NCBI GenBank assembly: GCA_900549555.1 | Contig: UROO01000035.1 | Coordinates: 1 to 17,166 of the forward strand | Reading direction: 5' to 3' | Source of the DNA: an uncultured Collinsella sp. | GTDB taxonomy: Bacteria; Actinomycetota; Coriobacteriia; Coriobacteriales; Coriobacteriaceae | Length of the DNA stretch: 17,166 bases | In this document: positions 1 through 6,890 of the stretch, in pieces | Layout of the letters: each line of letters begins with the position of its first letter | Numbering within the stretch: the first letter of the stretch is position 1 | Made by a program: the position numbers and the translations under genes | Notes under the pieces: model-generated | What the model saw: the letters and a program-made list of their open reading frames with translations, nothing else | What the model was told of the DNA's origin: nothing | Databases searched by the model: none

Positions 1-43
1 TAGGAGTCCGTCTCGTGGGCTCGGAGATGTGTATAAGAGACAG
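1..43 (+). other. Nextera i7 adapter (assembly artefact)
   Basis: This is not genomic DNA. Base 1 fits the last base of the P7 oligo, 2-9 read AGGAGTCC (the i7 index known as N705), 10-24 are the Nextera read-2 tail, and 25-43 are the Tn5 mosaic end AGATGTGTATAAGAGACAG. Translation of this stretch yields the familiar spurious peptides MGSEMCIRDS and MYKRQ. Genomic sequence begins at 44. Confidence 0.98.
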
Positions 44-423
44 TCATACACCATGGCGACCAAGCCCAGCGGCACGCTCACGCGGGTCAGATCCACACCG
101 CTTGCAAGCACGCGGTGGTCTAGTACGCGGCCGACAGGATCGGGCAGCTCAGCGAGCTTCTCCAGGCCGGCGGCCATGCCCTCGACGCGCTCGGGCGTCA
201 GCAGCAGACGGTCGAGAAGCCCCGCCGAGGTGCCCGCATCACGCGCCGCGGACATATCGAGCTCATTGGCGGCAACGATGGAATCGACGCCGTCGCGCAG
301 CGCCGCGGCCATGGCGCGCACGGCCTCCTGGCGCTGGACATCGCTCGCCGTGGCAAGCGCGCCCGAAGCGGCCTTGGCCTCAACGGCAAGATCGTGAACG
401 TAGGTGGCTATATCGACCGACAT
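44..423 (-). CDS. proA: Glutamate-5-semialdehyde dehydrogenase (gamma-glutamyl phosphate reductase), N-terminal part, cut by contig end
   Basis: The reading frame runs from ATG at 423 into the adapter junction without a stop, so only about 126 N-terminal residues remain of a protein normally near 415-430. ProA reduces gamma-glutamyl phosphate to glutamate-5-semialdehyde with NADPH, the second step of proline synthesis in the cytoplasm. The start reads MSVDIATYVHDLAVEAKAA. The family blocks follow in order: an AANELDMSAAR-type segment, LLDRLLLTPERVEGMA, a DPVGRVLD stretch, and VSVPLGLVAMVY at the break, matching the start of the NADPH-binding aldehyde dehydrogenase domain. The catalytic cysteine lies in the missing part. 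A GAAAGGG ribosome site precedes the ATG. ProB, which makes its substrate, lies 1.8 kb away on the same strand with an opposite-strand hydrolase gene between them. Confidence 0.9.
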
Positions 424-467
424 GAACGGCCCTTTCTCTTAGATGTTTGCCAACCATGGTAGCCGAT

Positions 468-505
468 TTGCACGCATCCTCGCAGACGGCGGTAGAATTG
501 GTCAA
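468..505. promoter_or_regulatory. Candidate overlapping divergent promoters for proA and the iminopeptidase gene
   Basis: The 113-bp gap between two divergent genes must hold both promoters. For the rightward gene, TTGCAC (468-473) and TAGAAT (493-498) are separated by 19 bp, longer than ideal. For proA on the minus strand, TTGACC (505-500) and GAGGAT (481-476) are separated by 18 bp. The hexamers are only partial matches, so this is a weak prediction. Confidence 0.3.
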
Positions 506-536
506 CCCGAAACACCGCAACGAATGGAAGCATCAC

Positions 537-1955
537 ATGGCGCTCATCACTTCGTACCACGTCCCCGGCCTCTACGTCGAGGACCACAGCATCGACGTCC
601 CCCTCGACTGGCGCGGCCTGGAGCCCATGCTTTTGGCCGTCGGCAGTACCATGCGCCGCGGCGCAATGCCGGCGCCCATCGCCGGTGCACCCGAAAGCAT
701 CAAGCTCTTCTACCGCGTGGTTTGCGCGCCCGACCGCATTAACGACGACTTGCCGCTCCTCCTCTTTTTGCAGGGCGGCCCCGGCGGCGAGAGCCCGCGT
801 CCGCTGTCGCCCACAAGCGATGGCTGGATCGAGGAGGCCGTCAAGCATTTCCGCGTCGTGCTGCCCGACCAGCGCGGTACCGGGCGCAGCAGCTGCGTAG
901 ACGGGCGTACGATCGCGGCTCTGGGCGATCGCGCCGAGGCAGCAGGAGCCGATGCCGCACGCTCGCAGGCGGACTTTCTCAAGCGCCACCTCGCCAGTTC
1001 CATCGTGCGCGACTTTGAGTACCTGCGCCTGGTGGGCTTTGGCGGCAAGCCCTGGGTCACACTCGGGCAGAGCTACGGCGGCTTTTTGACGTTGAGCTAT
1101 CTATCGCTTTTCCCCGAGGGCATAGCGGCAAGCTTTACCTGCGGCGGCATTCCGCACGTGCCGGCGAGCGCCAGCGAGGTCTACGCGCACACCTTCCCGC
1201 GCATGGCGGCCAAGACCCAGCAGTATTATGACCGCTACCCCGCCGACGTCGAACGCGTGGCGGCCCTGGCAGATGCCTTCGAGGAGCAAAAGCCCGCACT
1301 GCCCGACGGCTCGCCGATGACGGTCGAGCGCCTGCAGCTCATGGGCAGCGACTTTGGCATGAAGCCGAGCTTTGAGCGCATGCACTGGATTATCGAACAC
1401 GCGTTTGTTGATGGCGACGGTACGTTGAGCTGCGGTTCCTCGGTATCCGACAGCTTTTTGATGCACGCCTTCGAGCGCACCAACACACGCACGAATCCGC
1501 TGTACTGGACGCTGCAGGAGTTCATCTACGCCGATGGCGACACCATGCCCATCCGCTGGGCCGCGGCAGAAGAGAAGGCACACCGCGCCGAGTTCGACAC
1601 GCTCACGCGCCCGCTCATGTTTACCGGCGAGGCCATGTTCCCGTGGATGTTTGAGCAGATGCCCGAGCTTAAGCCCTTCAAGCCTGCCATGGATCTGCTG
1701 ATGGAAGACACCAGCTGGGACAAGATCTACGACCCGCAGCGCCTGGCCTGCAACGAAGTACCACTCCAGGCTGCGGTGTACTTCGACGACATGTACGTCG
1801 ATTCGAGCCTGCAGCTCGACACGCTCAGCCGCATTGGCAACTCGCACGCCTGGGTGACCAACGAGTTTGAGCACGATGGCCTGCACGGCAGCGTGGTGTT
1901 CAAGCACCTCTTCGACGAAGCCCTCAACCGCGGAGACCTGCGCCAGATCTTCTAG
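537..1955 (+). CDS. pip: Proline iminopeptidase-type alpha/beta hydrolase (peptidase family S33)
   Basis: A 472-residue cytoplasmic alpha/beta-hydrolase, predicted to remove N-terminal proline from small peptides. The start is ATG 537, six bases after GGAAG; an in-frame ATG at 447 lacks a ribosome site. Seen in the protein: the oxyanion-hole motif LFLQGGPGG near residues 77-84, the DQRGTGRSS segment at 111-119, and the nucleophile elbow GQSYGG with Ser179. A candidate catalytic Asp lies in the YFDDMYVD stretch (415-422), and a candidate catalytic His is His450 in EHDGLHGS. A helical cap domain lies roughly between residues 205 and 360. At this length it belongs with the long (over 400 residues) iminopeptidases rather than the 310-residue type. 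It is transcribed against its neighbours and sits between proB and proA, a suggestive proline-themed context. Substrate specificity is inferred; another S33 aminopeptidase activity is possible. Confidence 0.82.
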   Translation: MALITSYHVPGLYVEDHSIDVPLDWRGLEPMLLAVGSTMRRGAMPAPIAGAPESIKLFYRVVCAPDRINDDLPLLLFLQGGPGGESPRPLSPTSDGWIEEAVKHFRVVLPDQRGTGRSSCVDGRTIAALGDRAEAAGADAARSQADFLKRHLASSIVRDFEYLRLVGFGGKPWVTLGQSYGGFLTLSYLSLFPEGIAASFTCGGIPHVPASASEVYAHTFPRMAAKTQQYYDRYPADVERVAALADAFEEQKPALPDGSPMTVERLQLMGSDFGMKPSFERMHWIIEHAFVDGDGTLSCGSSVSDSFLMHAFERTNTRTNPLYWTLQEFIYADGDTMPIRWAAAEEKAHRAEFDTLTRPLMFTGEAMFPWMFEQMPELKPFKPAMDLLMEDTSWDKIYDPQRLACNEVPLQAAVYFDDMYVDSSLQLDTLSRIGNSHAWVTNEFEHDGLHGSVVFKHLFDEALNRGDLRQIF

Positions 1956-1956
1956 C

Positions 1957-2020
1957 AAAGGAGTGTCCCCGTCCACCGGCACAAAAAGAGCGTCCCCTAG
2001 TGCAGAATAAGTGCCGGCAA
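1957..2020. repeat. Degenerate intergenic repeat related to the 14997-15101 element
   Basis: It starts one base after the iminopeptidase stop. It contains AAGGAGTGTCCCC, then CCGGCAC, GAGCGTCCCC and TAAGTGCCGGCA. The same words occur in the same order in the larger element at 15024-15101 (AAGGAGTGTCCCC, GCCGGCACTTA, GGAGCGTCCCTAAGTGCCG). The copy here is scrambled and no longer forms one long perfect stem. Confidence 0.6.
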
Positions 2021-2103
2021 CAACAATGCCGCAGGTAGAGGTCGGAAAGCGAAAACGCCCCTAAGCGAGTGGCTTTAAGTCGCAGGTCGAAGAAAAGAAG
2101 CGA

Positions 2104-2203
2104 GCGCCGCCCAGAGCGAACAAGTTGGCATGAAAAAGGCGAGGCATAGACCTGATGGTCATGCCTCGCCTTTTGAATGACAAATTGTCGCTCTGGGCGG
2201 CGC
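2104..2203. repeat. Nested 100-bp inverted repeat in the convergent gap
   Basis: The outer arms GCGCCGCCCAGAGCGA (2104-2119) and TCGCTCTGGGCGGCGC (2188-2203) are perfect 16-bp complements. They enclose a second perfect inner stem (2134-2174). The roughly 13 bases between the stems on each side are partly complementary. A transcript from either side could fold into one hairpin of more than 40 bp. Confidence 0.85.
2134..2174. terminator. Bidirectional intrinsic terminator between pip and proB
   Basis: The stem is AAAAGGCGAGGCAT paired with ATGCCTCGCCTTTT, extended inside by GACC/GGTC around a TGAT loop. An A-run on the left and a T-run on the right allow termination of both the rightward iminopeptidase transcript and the leftward proB transcript. 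Confidence 0.8.
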
Positions 2204-2217
2204 GCAGCGTCGACCCG

Positions 2218-3345
2218 TTAGGCGAAGACGATCAAATTATCTCGATGAATCGCGGGCTTCTCGGCCAGGTCTGCCAGCAGGCGGTTGCCGGCAATCTGGT
2301 CCTGGCGGCGTCCGGCTGCAAGCTCCAGCACGTCCGAATCGGCCTCGGCGATACCGCGGGCGACAACCATACCGCTCGGGTCGCACACATCGAGCACATC
2401 GCCCTCGGCAAACGTGCCATCGACCTCGCGAATACCCACCGCGAGCAAGGAAGAGCCACGGCTGACCAGCGCTTTCGCGGCGCCGTCATCGACCGTCACC
2501 GAGCCATGCGCCTTGTCTCCCAGCGCGATCCACAGCTTGCGGGGCGCAATGTCCAGACGCTCCGCCGGCGGATCGAACAGCGTGCCCACACTCTCGCCGC
2601 GAGCGAGGCGCACGAGCGCATCGGGCTCCTCGCCCGAGCATATCACGCTCTGAATGCCCGCCGTCATCAGAATGCGGCTCGCGCGGATCTTGGTAATCAT
2701 GCCGCCCGTGCCCACCGATGTGGAAGAATCGCCCGCCGAGGCGATGATCTTGGCATCGATCTTATGCACGACCGGGACAAACTCGGCCGTTGGGTCCTCG
2801 TGCGGATTGGCGGTATAGAGCCCATCGATGTCCGAGAGCGTCACGCACAGATCGGCAGAAACCAAGCAGCTTACGAGCGCCGCCAGCGTGTCGTTGTCGC
2901 CAAACTTGATCTCGTCGACAGTAACGGTATCGTTCTCGTTGACAACAGGCACCACGCCAAGCTCCACCAGGCGCAGCAGGGCGTCACGTGCGTGCAGGTA
3001 GGACGTGCGGCGGGCCGTATCGTGGCGCGTGAGCAGCACGAGCGAGGTGAGCAGGTCGCGCGCATGAAACTCCTCGTCGTAGGCCGACGAGATGATACAC
3101 TGACCGGCCGAGGCGCAGGCCTGCAGGCTCGGCAGGTCACCGACCGGCTTGCGGTCGAAGCCCAGCACGGGATAGCCACAGGCGATAGCGCCCGAGCTCA
3201 CCACGACCAGACGCCAGCCGAGCTTGCGCAGGTCTGCGGCCTGGTCGGCAAGCCCGCCGATAAAGGCGCGGTTGACCTTGCCGTCGGCACCCACCACCGT
3301 GGACGAACCAATCTTTACCACCATCGTTTTATAAGAAGTCGTCAT
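2218..3345 (-). CDS. proB: Glutamate 5-kinase
   Basis: A 375-residue enzyme that phosphorylates glutamate with ATP to gamma-glutamyl phosphate, the committed step of proline synthesis. The amino-acid kinase domain spans about residues 8-260: KIGSSTVVG (11-19), VVVSSGAIACG (47-57), VPVVNENDTV (132-141), FGDNDTLAALV (148-158), SDIDGLYTANP (171-181) and GTGGMITKIRAS (212-223). A PUA domain follows at about 275-370, giving the usual full length. The start ATG at 3345 has no strong ribosome site; ATG 3324 (MVVKIGSS) is an alternative. It lies 121 bp downstream of pncB on the same strand, and the gap is filled by two hairpin repeats. Feedback inhibition by proline is usual for the family but cannot be judged here. 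Confidence 0.95.
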   Translation of the reverse strand: MTTSYKTMVVKIGSSTVVGADGKVNRAFIGGLADQAADLRKLGWRLVVVSSGAIACGYPVLGFDRKPVGDLPSLQACASAGQCIISSAYDEEFHARDLLTSLVLLTRHDTARRTSYLHARDALLRLVELGVVPVVNENDTVTVDEIKFGDNDTLAALVSCLVSADLCVTLSDIDGLYTANPHEDPTAEFVPVVHKIDAKIIASAGDSSTSVGTGGMITKIRASRILMTAGIQSVICSGEEPDALVRLARGESVGTLFDPPAERLDIAPRKLWIALGDKAHGSVTVDDGAAKALVSRGSSLLAVGIREVDGTFAEGDVLDVCDPSGMVVARGIAEADSDVLELAAGRRQDQIAGNRLLADLAEKPAIHRDNLIVFA

Positions 3346-3385
3346 ACGTCAAACCAATCGAATGTTGAGCAGGCGGGCGAGAAAA

Positions 3386-3416
3386 TGATCCGTTTTCCTC
3401 CGTCGCATGCGGATCA
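3386..3416. repeat. Palindromic repeat, TGATCCG type, copy 1
   Basis: A 31-bp element opening with TGATCCG and closing with CGGATCA, with TTTTCCTCCGTCGCATG inside. Copy 2, 22 bp further on, has the same arms and length and a nearly identical interior. On the minus strand the core reads GCGACGGAGGAAAA. Confidence 0.8.
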
Positions 3417-3438
3417 CCGGAGAAGCCGCAAGGCCAAC

Positions 3439-3469
3439 TGATCCGCTTTCCTCCGTCCCCTTCGGATCA
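3439..3469. repeat. Palindromic repeat, TGATCCG type, copy 2, containing the pncB stop codon
   Basis: Same 31-bp layout as copy 1: TGATCCG, then CTTTCCTCCGTCCCCTT, then CGGATCA. On the minus strand the core reads GGGGACGGAGGAAAG. The pncB stop codon TGA is bases 3469-3467, the first three bases of the element as read from the gene. The element therefore abuts or supplies the end of that coding sequence. Confidence 0.8.
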
Positions 3470-4972
3470 TTTTGCCCAGGGAAAGGCGGAAGCCGCGGCC
3501 ATGTTCTTGCGCACGAGCTCGTCGCGCACCTGTGCCAGGCCCTGCTCCATGCCCACCACATAAGTCTGCGGGTACAGGAAGCGCTTGTAGACCGGATCCA
3601 GATGGTCCAGTGCCCAGGTGCAACGCTCGCGTGCGTCCTCAATGCTCTCGCGCGGGGCAACGGCACTGCCATCGCGCACGATCGGCGCCAGCAGCTCGCG
3701 ATACTCAAGCTCGGAAACGTCGGTCACCAGGGCGGCATCGTTCACGGCCACGAGGGTATTGCCACGCGCGGCGCCCTCCCCCGCCAGATGATCCTCGTCA
3801 TAGATCATGTCGCAGATCGGGCCGCCAAAGCCGTCGTAATAGCGGCGCACGCGCTGCACGCCCGGGATCGTGCGCTTGTAGGGCTGCTCGGAGAGCTTAA
3901 CCACCGGCGTCCACGGGTCCGTCTCGCTCGCACGGCGGGCGGAAAGCTTGTACACGCCGCCCAGCGCCGGCTGGTCATAGCAGGTCGCGAGCTTGGTGCC
4001 CACGCCAAAGCTATCGATAGGCGCACCCTGGTCGAGCAGTGACTGAATCGTGTACTCGTCAAGATCGTTGGAAACCGAGATCCCCACATAGGGCAGGCCC
4101 TCGGCATCAAAACGGCCGCGCACATACTTGGAGAGCTTGGCGAGGTCGCCCGAGTCAATGCGAATAGCCGACAGGCGCTCGCCCACCGCCTCCATCTCCT
4201 TGGCAACCGTAATGGCATGCTCGCAGCCCTCACGCACATCGTAGGTGTCGATGAGCAGCGTACAGTTCTTGGGGCTCGACTTGGCAAAGGCGCGGAAGGC
4301 CTCGAGCTCGGAATCGAAGCTCATCACCCAGCTGTGCGCATGCGTGCCAAAGACGGGAATACCGTAGCGGCGACCGGCGAGTACATTGGACGTAGAGGAG
4401 CAGCCGGCAACGTAGCTCGCGCGCGCGACGGCCAGGCCGCCATCGGGACCCTGGGCGCGGCGCAGGCCAAACTCGGCCACGGGACGGCCGTCCGCCGCCA
4501 ACACCACGCGCGCCGTCTTGGTGGCGACAAGTGTCTGGAAGCCGACGATGTTGAGCAGCGCCGTCTCGAGCAGCTGGCACTCCAACGCGGGGCCGGTGAC
4601 GCGCACCATGGGCTCGCGCGGAAAGACGAGCTCGCCCTCGGGGACGGCGTCGATGTTTACATGCGCACGAAAATCGCGCAGGTAGTCGAGGAATCCAGGC
4701 TTGAACATCGCGCCGCCGGCCGGGGCCTGGAGCGAGGCGAGGTAGTCGATGTCCTCGGGCGTAAAGCGCAGGTTCTCGACCAGCTCGGGCAGCTCGGCGG
4801 TACCGCACATGACGGCGTAGGCGCTACCAAAGGGATGGTCGCGGTAAAACGCGGTAAAACAACCCTGCTCGTTGGCCTTGCCGCTCTCCCACAGGCCCTG
4901 GGCCATAGTGAGCTCGTACAGATCGGTGAGCATTGCAATGTCGGTGGGATGCGAGATGTCGGTCAAAGCCAT
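3467..4972 (-). CDS. pncB: Nicotinate phosphoribosyltransferase
   Basis: A 501-residue cytoplasmic enzyme of NAD salvage. It joins nicotinate to PRPP, with ATP hydrolysis, to give nicotinate mononucleotide. The start ATG at 4972 has AAAGG eight bases upstream; longer in-frame extensions lack a ribosome site and read as low-complexity sequence. Seen: LTDLYELTMAQGLW (15-28), the FTAFYRDHPFG strand (39-49), FGLRRAQGPDGG (168-179), and GTHAHSW (209-215) with the probable phosphate-accepting histidine. Also present are the IDTYDVREG loop (241-249), RIDSGDLA (271-278) and SFGVGTKLAT (321-330), all in family order and at family length. It may be cotranscribed with the small membrane protein upstream (82-bp gap) and with proB downstream (121-bp gap). 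The C-terminal codons run directly into a repeat. Confidence 0.94.
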   Translation of the reverse strand: MALTDISHPTDIAMLTDLYELTMAQGLWESGKANEQGCFTAFYRDHPFGSAYAVMCGTAELPELVENLRFTPEDIDYLASLQAPAGGAMFKPGFLDYLRDFRAHVNIDAVPEGELVFPREPMVRVTGPALECQLLETALLNIVGFQTLVATKTARVVLAADGRPVAEFGLRRAQGPDGGLAVARASYVAGCSSTSNVLAGRRYGIPVFGTHAHSWVMSFDSELEAFRAFAKSSPKNCTLLIDTYDVREGCEHAITVAKEMEAVGERLSAIRIDSGDLAKLSKYVRGRFDAEGLPYVGISVSNDLDEYTIQSLLDQGAPIDSFGVGTKLATCYDQPALGGVYKLSARRASETDPWTPVVKLSEQPYKRTIPGVQRVRRYYDGFGGPICDMIYDEDHLAGEGAARGNTLVAVNDAALVTDVSELEYRELLAPIVRDGSAVAPRESIEDARERCTWALDHLDPVYKRFLYPQTYVVGMEQGLAQVRDELVRKNMAAASAFPWAK

Positions 4973-5054
4973 GGGGCGACCTTTCGGATGCGTGGTACAG
5001 AATTTGAGGGTTGGACGAGGCGGACGTGCGGGCATGGAGCCCGGCGCGAACAGG

Positions 5055-5513
5055 TTAGTGCAGGCCCATGCTGCCGGTGATCGTGTAGACCATAAAGACG
5101 ATAAACGCGATGAGGGCGAGCACGATGATGATTTTTTGAGCCGGAGCCATGCCGGGAATCTCGCCCTCGGCTGTAGGCTCCTTGGAGGTGACCATGCGCT
5201 GGGCAAAGGTCATCTCGTCACGACTCGGCTTGGGCTCGGCGGGCTTGGGATGAGCCACCTTTTTAGGTTGAGGTTTGGGTGCGGCAGGCGCAGGCTTCGC
5301 AGTGGCGGGCTTGGGCGCGGGCGCGGGCTTGCGCTCGGATGCGGCCCTCGTGGCGGCTTCCTCGGCCTTTGCGCGCTCGGCACGCAGGGCAGCCAGCTCC
5401 TCACGCTCGCGACGAGCCTCTTCCTGAGCCTCGCGGCGGGCCTTCTCGGCGCGGAGCTCTTCCAACTCGGCGCGCTCCTCGTCGGACAATGGTTGGGACT
5501 CAAGCTCGGCCAT
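5055..5513 (-). CDS. Small coiled-coil protein with C-terminal membrane anchor, function unknown
   Basis: 152 residues from ATG 5513, preceded by AAAGGGCGG. I do not recognise a named family. Three parts are visible. Residues 10-65 form a Glu/Arg/Ala-rich heptad-like stretch (DEERAELEELRAEKARREAQ and on), very likely a coiled coil. Residues 62-98 are a Lys/Pro/Ala linker of the extended type seen in proteins that span the cell wall or periplasm. A single hydrophobic helix (IIIVLALIAFIVFMVYTI, about 128-145) near the C terminus leaves only MGLH-type residues beyond it. There is no N-terminal signal, so a tail-anchored topology with the coiled coil in the cytoplasm is most likely. It starts 20 bases after the terminator of tRNA-Ala and precedes pncB. 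Reality as a gene is supported by the ribosome site and the domain pattern; function is not. Confidence 0.75.
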   Translation of the reverse strand: MAELESQPLSDEERAELEELRAEKARREAQEEARREREELAALRAERAKAEEAATRAASERKPAPAPKPATAKPAPAAPKPQPKKVAHPKPAEPKPSRDEMTFAQRMVTSKEPTAEGEIPGMAPAQKIIIVLALIAFIVFMVYTITGSMGLH

Positions 5514-5532
5514 AGTACCGCCCTTTCTTTTT

Positions 5533-5563
5533 AAAAAAAGCCGCCGACACAATGTCAGCGGCT
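5533..5563 (-). terminator. Intrinsic terminator of tRNA-Ala
   Basis: On the minus strand AGCCGCTGAC pairs with GTCGGCGGCT (one G-U) around a five-base loop, and a run of seven T follows. It lies 15 bases after the tRNA. The T-run ends about 20 bases before the start codon of the small coiled-coil gene, so expression of that gene depends on read-through or a separate promoter. Confidence 0.88.
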
Positions 5564-5578
5564 TATCAAATCCAAGGG

Positions 5579-5651
5579 TGGAGACGAAGGGAGTCGAACC
5601 CTCGGCCTCTGCCATGCGACGGCAGCGCTCTCCCAACTGAGCTACGTCCCC
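5579..5651 (-). tRNA. tRNA-Ala (anticodon CGC)
   Basis: The 73-base cloverleaf folds completely. The acceptor GGGGACG pairs with CGTCTCC (one G-U), and the D arm is GCTC/GAGC. The anticodon stem CTGCC/GGCAG has loop GTCGCAT, so the anticodon is CGC, reading GCG alanine codons. The T arm has loop TTCGACT, and the discriminator base is A. The 3' CCA is not encoded, because A is followed by CCC. A promoter and terminator flank it as a single-gene unit. Confidence 0.96.
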
Positions 5652-5664
5652 AGGACAAGTCGAT

Positions 5665-5692
5665 ATTTTACCTACGGCTCGCCAACTGTCAA
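5665..5692 (-). promoter_or_regulatory. Sigma-70-type promoter of tRNA-Ala
   Basis: On the minus strand a perfect -35 TTGACA (5692-5687), a 16-bp spacer and -10 TAAAAT (5670-5665) lie 13 bases before the mature tRNA 5' end. This is the best-matching promoter in the window, as expected for a tRNA gene. Confidence 0.85.
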
Positions 5693-5757
5693 CGCCCAAT
5701 ACCCAGTCTTTTTGGGACGAAGCCATTTTGACTACTTTTCGAGCAGACAATCCTCTC

Positions 5758-5792
5758 GATGATTCTTTAATCCCCGTCCCAGAAAAATCATC
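5758..5792. repeat. GGGAC-core hairpin repeat downstream of the radical SAM gene
   Basis: The arms are GATGATTCTTT (from 5758) and GAAAAATCATC (to 5792), with one mismatch. The interior on the minus strand is TGGGACGGGGATTAA. It begins 10 bases after the stop of the radical SAM gene, as read from that gene. Confidence 0.6.
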
Positions 5793-5802
5793 CGCGTGCG
5801 CG

Positions 5803-6741
5803 CTACTTTGCGCTGGTGAGGACGCCGGTGGTATCAAACGCTGGGGTGAAGCTCTCGTCAACCGCGCCGCCCTCTTGCCAGAACATCGTCGTAAAGCCCA
5901 GGTCGTCAGCATGATCGAGTACCCGCTCGTACTCATCGCGCGTCACGGCACGCGCCAGGTCGCCGCCCTGCTCGCGCATGAGCGCATTGGGCGTGTACTG
6001 GTTCATGACCGAGATCGGCACATCGCCCACCGTCTGCCACACAAGGTCCAGTACGCGACACGAATCGTCCGCATGCCCCGGCAGCACCAGGTGACGCACG
6101 ATCATGCCGCGCTTCATGAGCCCGTCCTCGTCCACCAGCTCTCCCCCGCGGCGTTCGATCTCGCGTGCCATTTGCGCCAAGCCCGACACGGCCACACGCG
6201 GGTAGTCCTTAATGTGGGAGAGCGACTGCGCAAGCCCCGCATCGGCATATTTAAAGTCGGTAAGCCACACGTCGACCAAATCGCCGAGCGCCGCCACGGC
6301 ACTCGCGCGCTCATAACCGCTCGTGTTGTAGACGATTGGAATGGACAGCCCGCGCGCCCGTGCCGCGGCAATCGCAGCCGGCAGCAGGTGCGCGTAGTGT
6401 GTCGCCGTCACCAGGTTAATATTGTTCGCACCCTGGTCCTGCAGCTCCAACATAATCTCGACCAGGCGCTCGGGCGAAATCTCAAGCCCAAAATTGCCCG
6501 TCGAGATCTCGTGGTTCTGACAATAGACGCATTTGAGCGAGCAGCCGCTAAAGAAGATCGTGCCCGAACCGGCCTCGCCCGAGATAGGCGGCTCCTCCCA
6601 CATATGAAGCGCCGCGCGGGCCACCTTGAGCGTGTCGTTAGCACCGCATACGCCGTGCGCACCCTCATCGCGCGCCGCACCGCAACGTCGCGGACACAAA
6701 TGGCAGGCGGGCGAAAAAAGTTCGGTCAACGACGTCGGCAT
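5803..6741 (-). CDS. Radical SAM protein, PflX / pyruvate-formate-lyase-activase-like
   Basis: A 312-residue predicted iron-sulfur protein. The start chosen is ATG 6741, nine bases after GGAG; the in-frame TTG at 6756 would place that GGAG inside the coding sequence. Residues 13-32 carry four cysteines in CHLCPRRC...GVC. The radical SAM motif CSLKCVYCQN follows, with Cys67, Cys71 and Cys74 (CxxxCxxC), preceded by TIFFSG. A TIM-barrel-like body follows with GANNINLVTATHY (104-116), YNTSGY and DVWLTDFKYAD, and VRHLVLPGH lies further on. This order matches the PflX family (COG1313) rather than true PflA. The biochemical role of that family is not established; glycyl-radical activation is only suggested by similarity. 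No glycyl-radical enzyme gene lies in the window. It is transcribed alone, divergent from the 6S RNA candidate. Confidence 0.85.
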   Translation of the reverse strand: MPTSLTELFSPACHLCPRRCGAARDEGAHGVCGANDTLKVARAALHMWEEPPISGEAGSGTIFFSGCSLKCVYCQNHEISTGNFGLEISPERLVEIMLELQDQGANNINLVTATHYAHLLPAAIAAARARGLSIPIVYNTSGYERASAVAALGDLVDVWLTDFKYADAGLAQSLSHIKDYPRVAVSGLAQMAREIERRGGELVDEDGLMKRGMIVRHLVLPGHADDSCRVLDLVWQTVGDVPISVMNQYTPNALMREQGGDLARAVTRDEYERVLDHADDLGFTTMFWQEGGAVDESFTPAFDTTGVLTSAK

Positions 6742-6824
6742 AAAAACATGCTCCAAAACAACGATTCAGCAGCTCAAACGCAAAAGGGCCAACCACACAG
6801 ACGGCTCGAGCCCAAGGCGCCGTA

Positions 6825-6853
6825 ATCGTCCGACACGATTTTTGTAATGTCAA
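6825..6853 (-). promoter_or_regulatory. Candidate promoter of the radical SAM gene
   Basis: On the minus strand a perfect TTGACA (6853-6848) is followed after 17 bp by GACGAT (6830-6825), a poor -10. The -35 match and its position upstream of the gene support it. It would lie back to back with the 6S RNA promoter. Confidence 0.42.
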
Positions 6854-6856
6854 GAC

Positions 6857-6884
6857 TGGAATCCACAAAGTGCGGCTTTATGAT
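6857..6884 (+). promoter_or_regulatory. Candidate promoter of the 6S-like RNA
   Basis: TATGAT (6879-6884) is a good -10 sitting 7 bases before the start of the closing stem region (about 6891). The best -35 at proper spacing is TGGAAT (6857-6862, 16-bp spacer), a weak match. Confidence 0.42.
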
Positions 6885-6890
6885 GTAGGT

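Noticed and set aside
15..425. Plus-strand frames starting in the adapter (136 and 122 codons)
   Set aside because: They begin inside Nextera adapter sequence and overlap proA on the other strand, which has the recognisable protein.
2155..3441. 428-codon plus-strand frame opposite proB
   Set aside because: Antisense shadow with His/Arg/Gln-rich composition; proB is unambiguous.
4973..5206. N-terminal extension of pncB by 78 residues
   Set aside because: Ser/Pro/Arg-rich translation of the intergenic region and the end of the upstream gene; the internal ATG 4972 has a good ribosome site and matches family length.
5514..5936. Long N-terminal extension of the small coiled-coil protein
   Set aside because: It would translate through tRNA-Ala and its terminator; ATG 5513 with AAAGGGCGG is the credible start.
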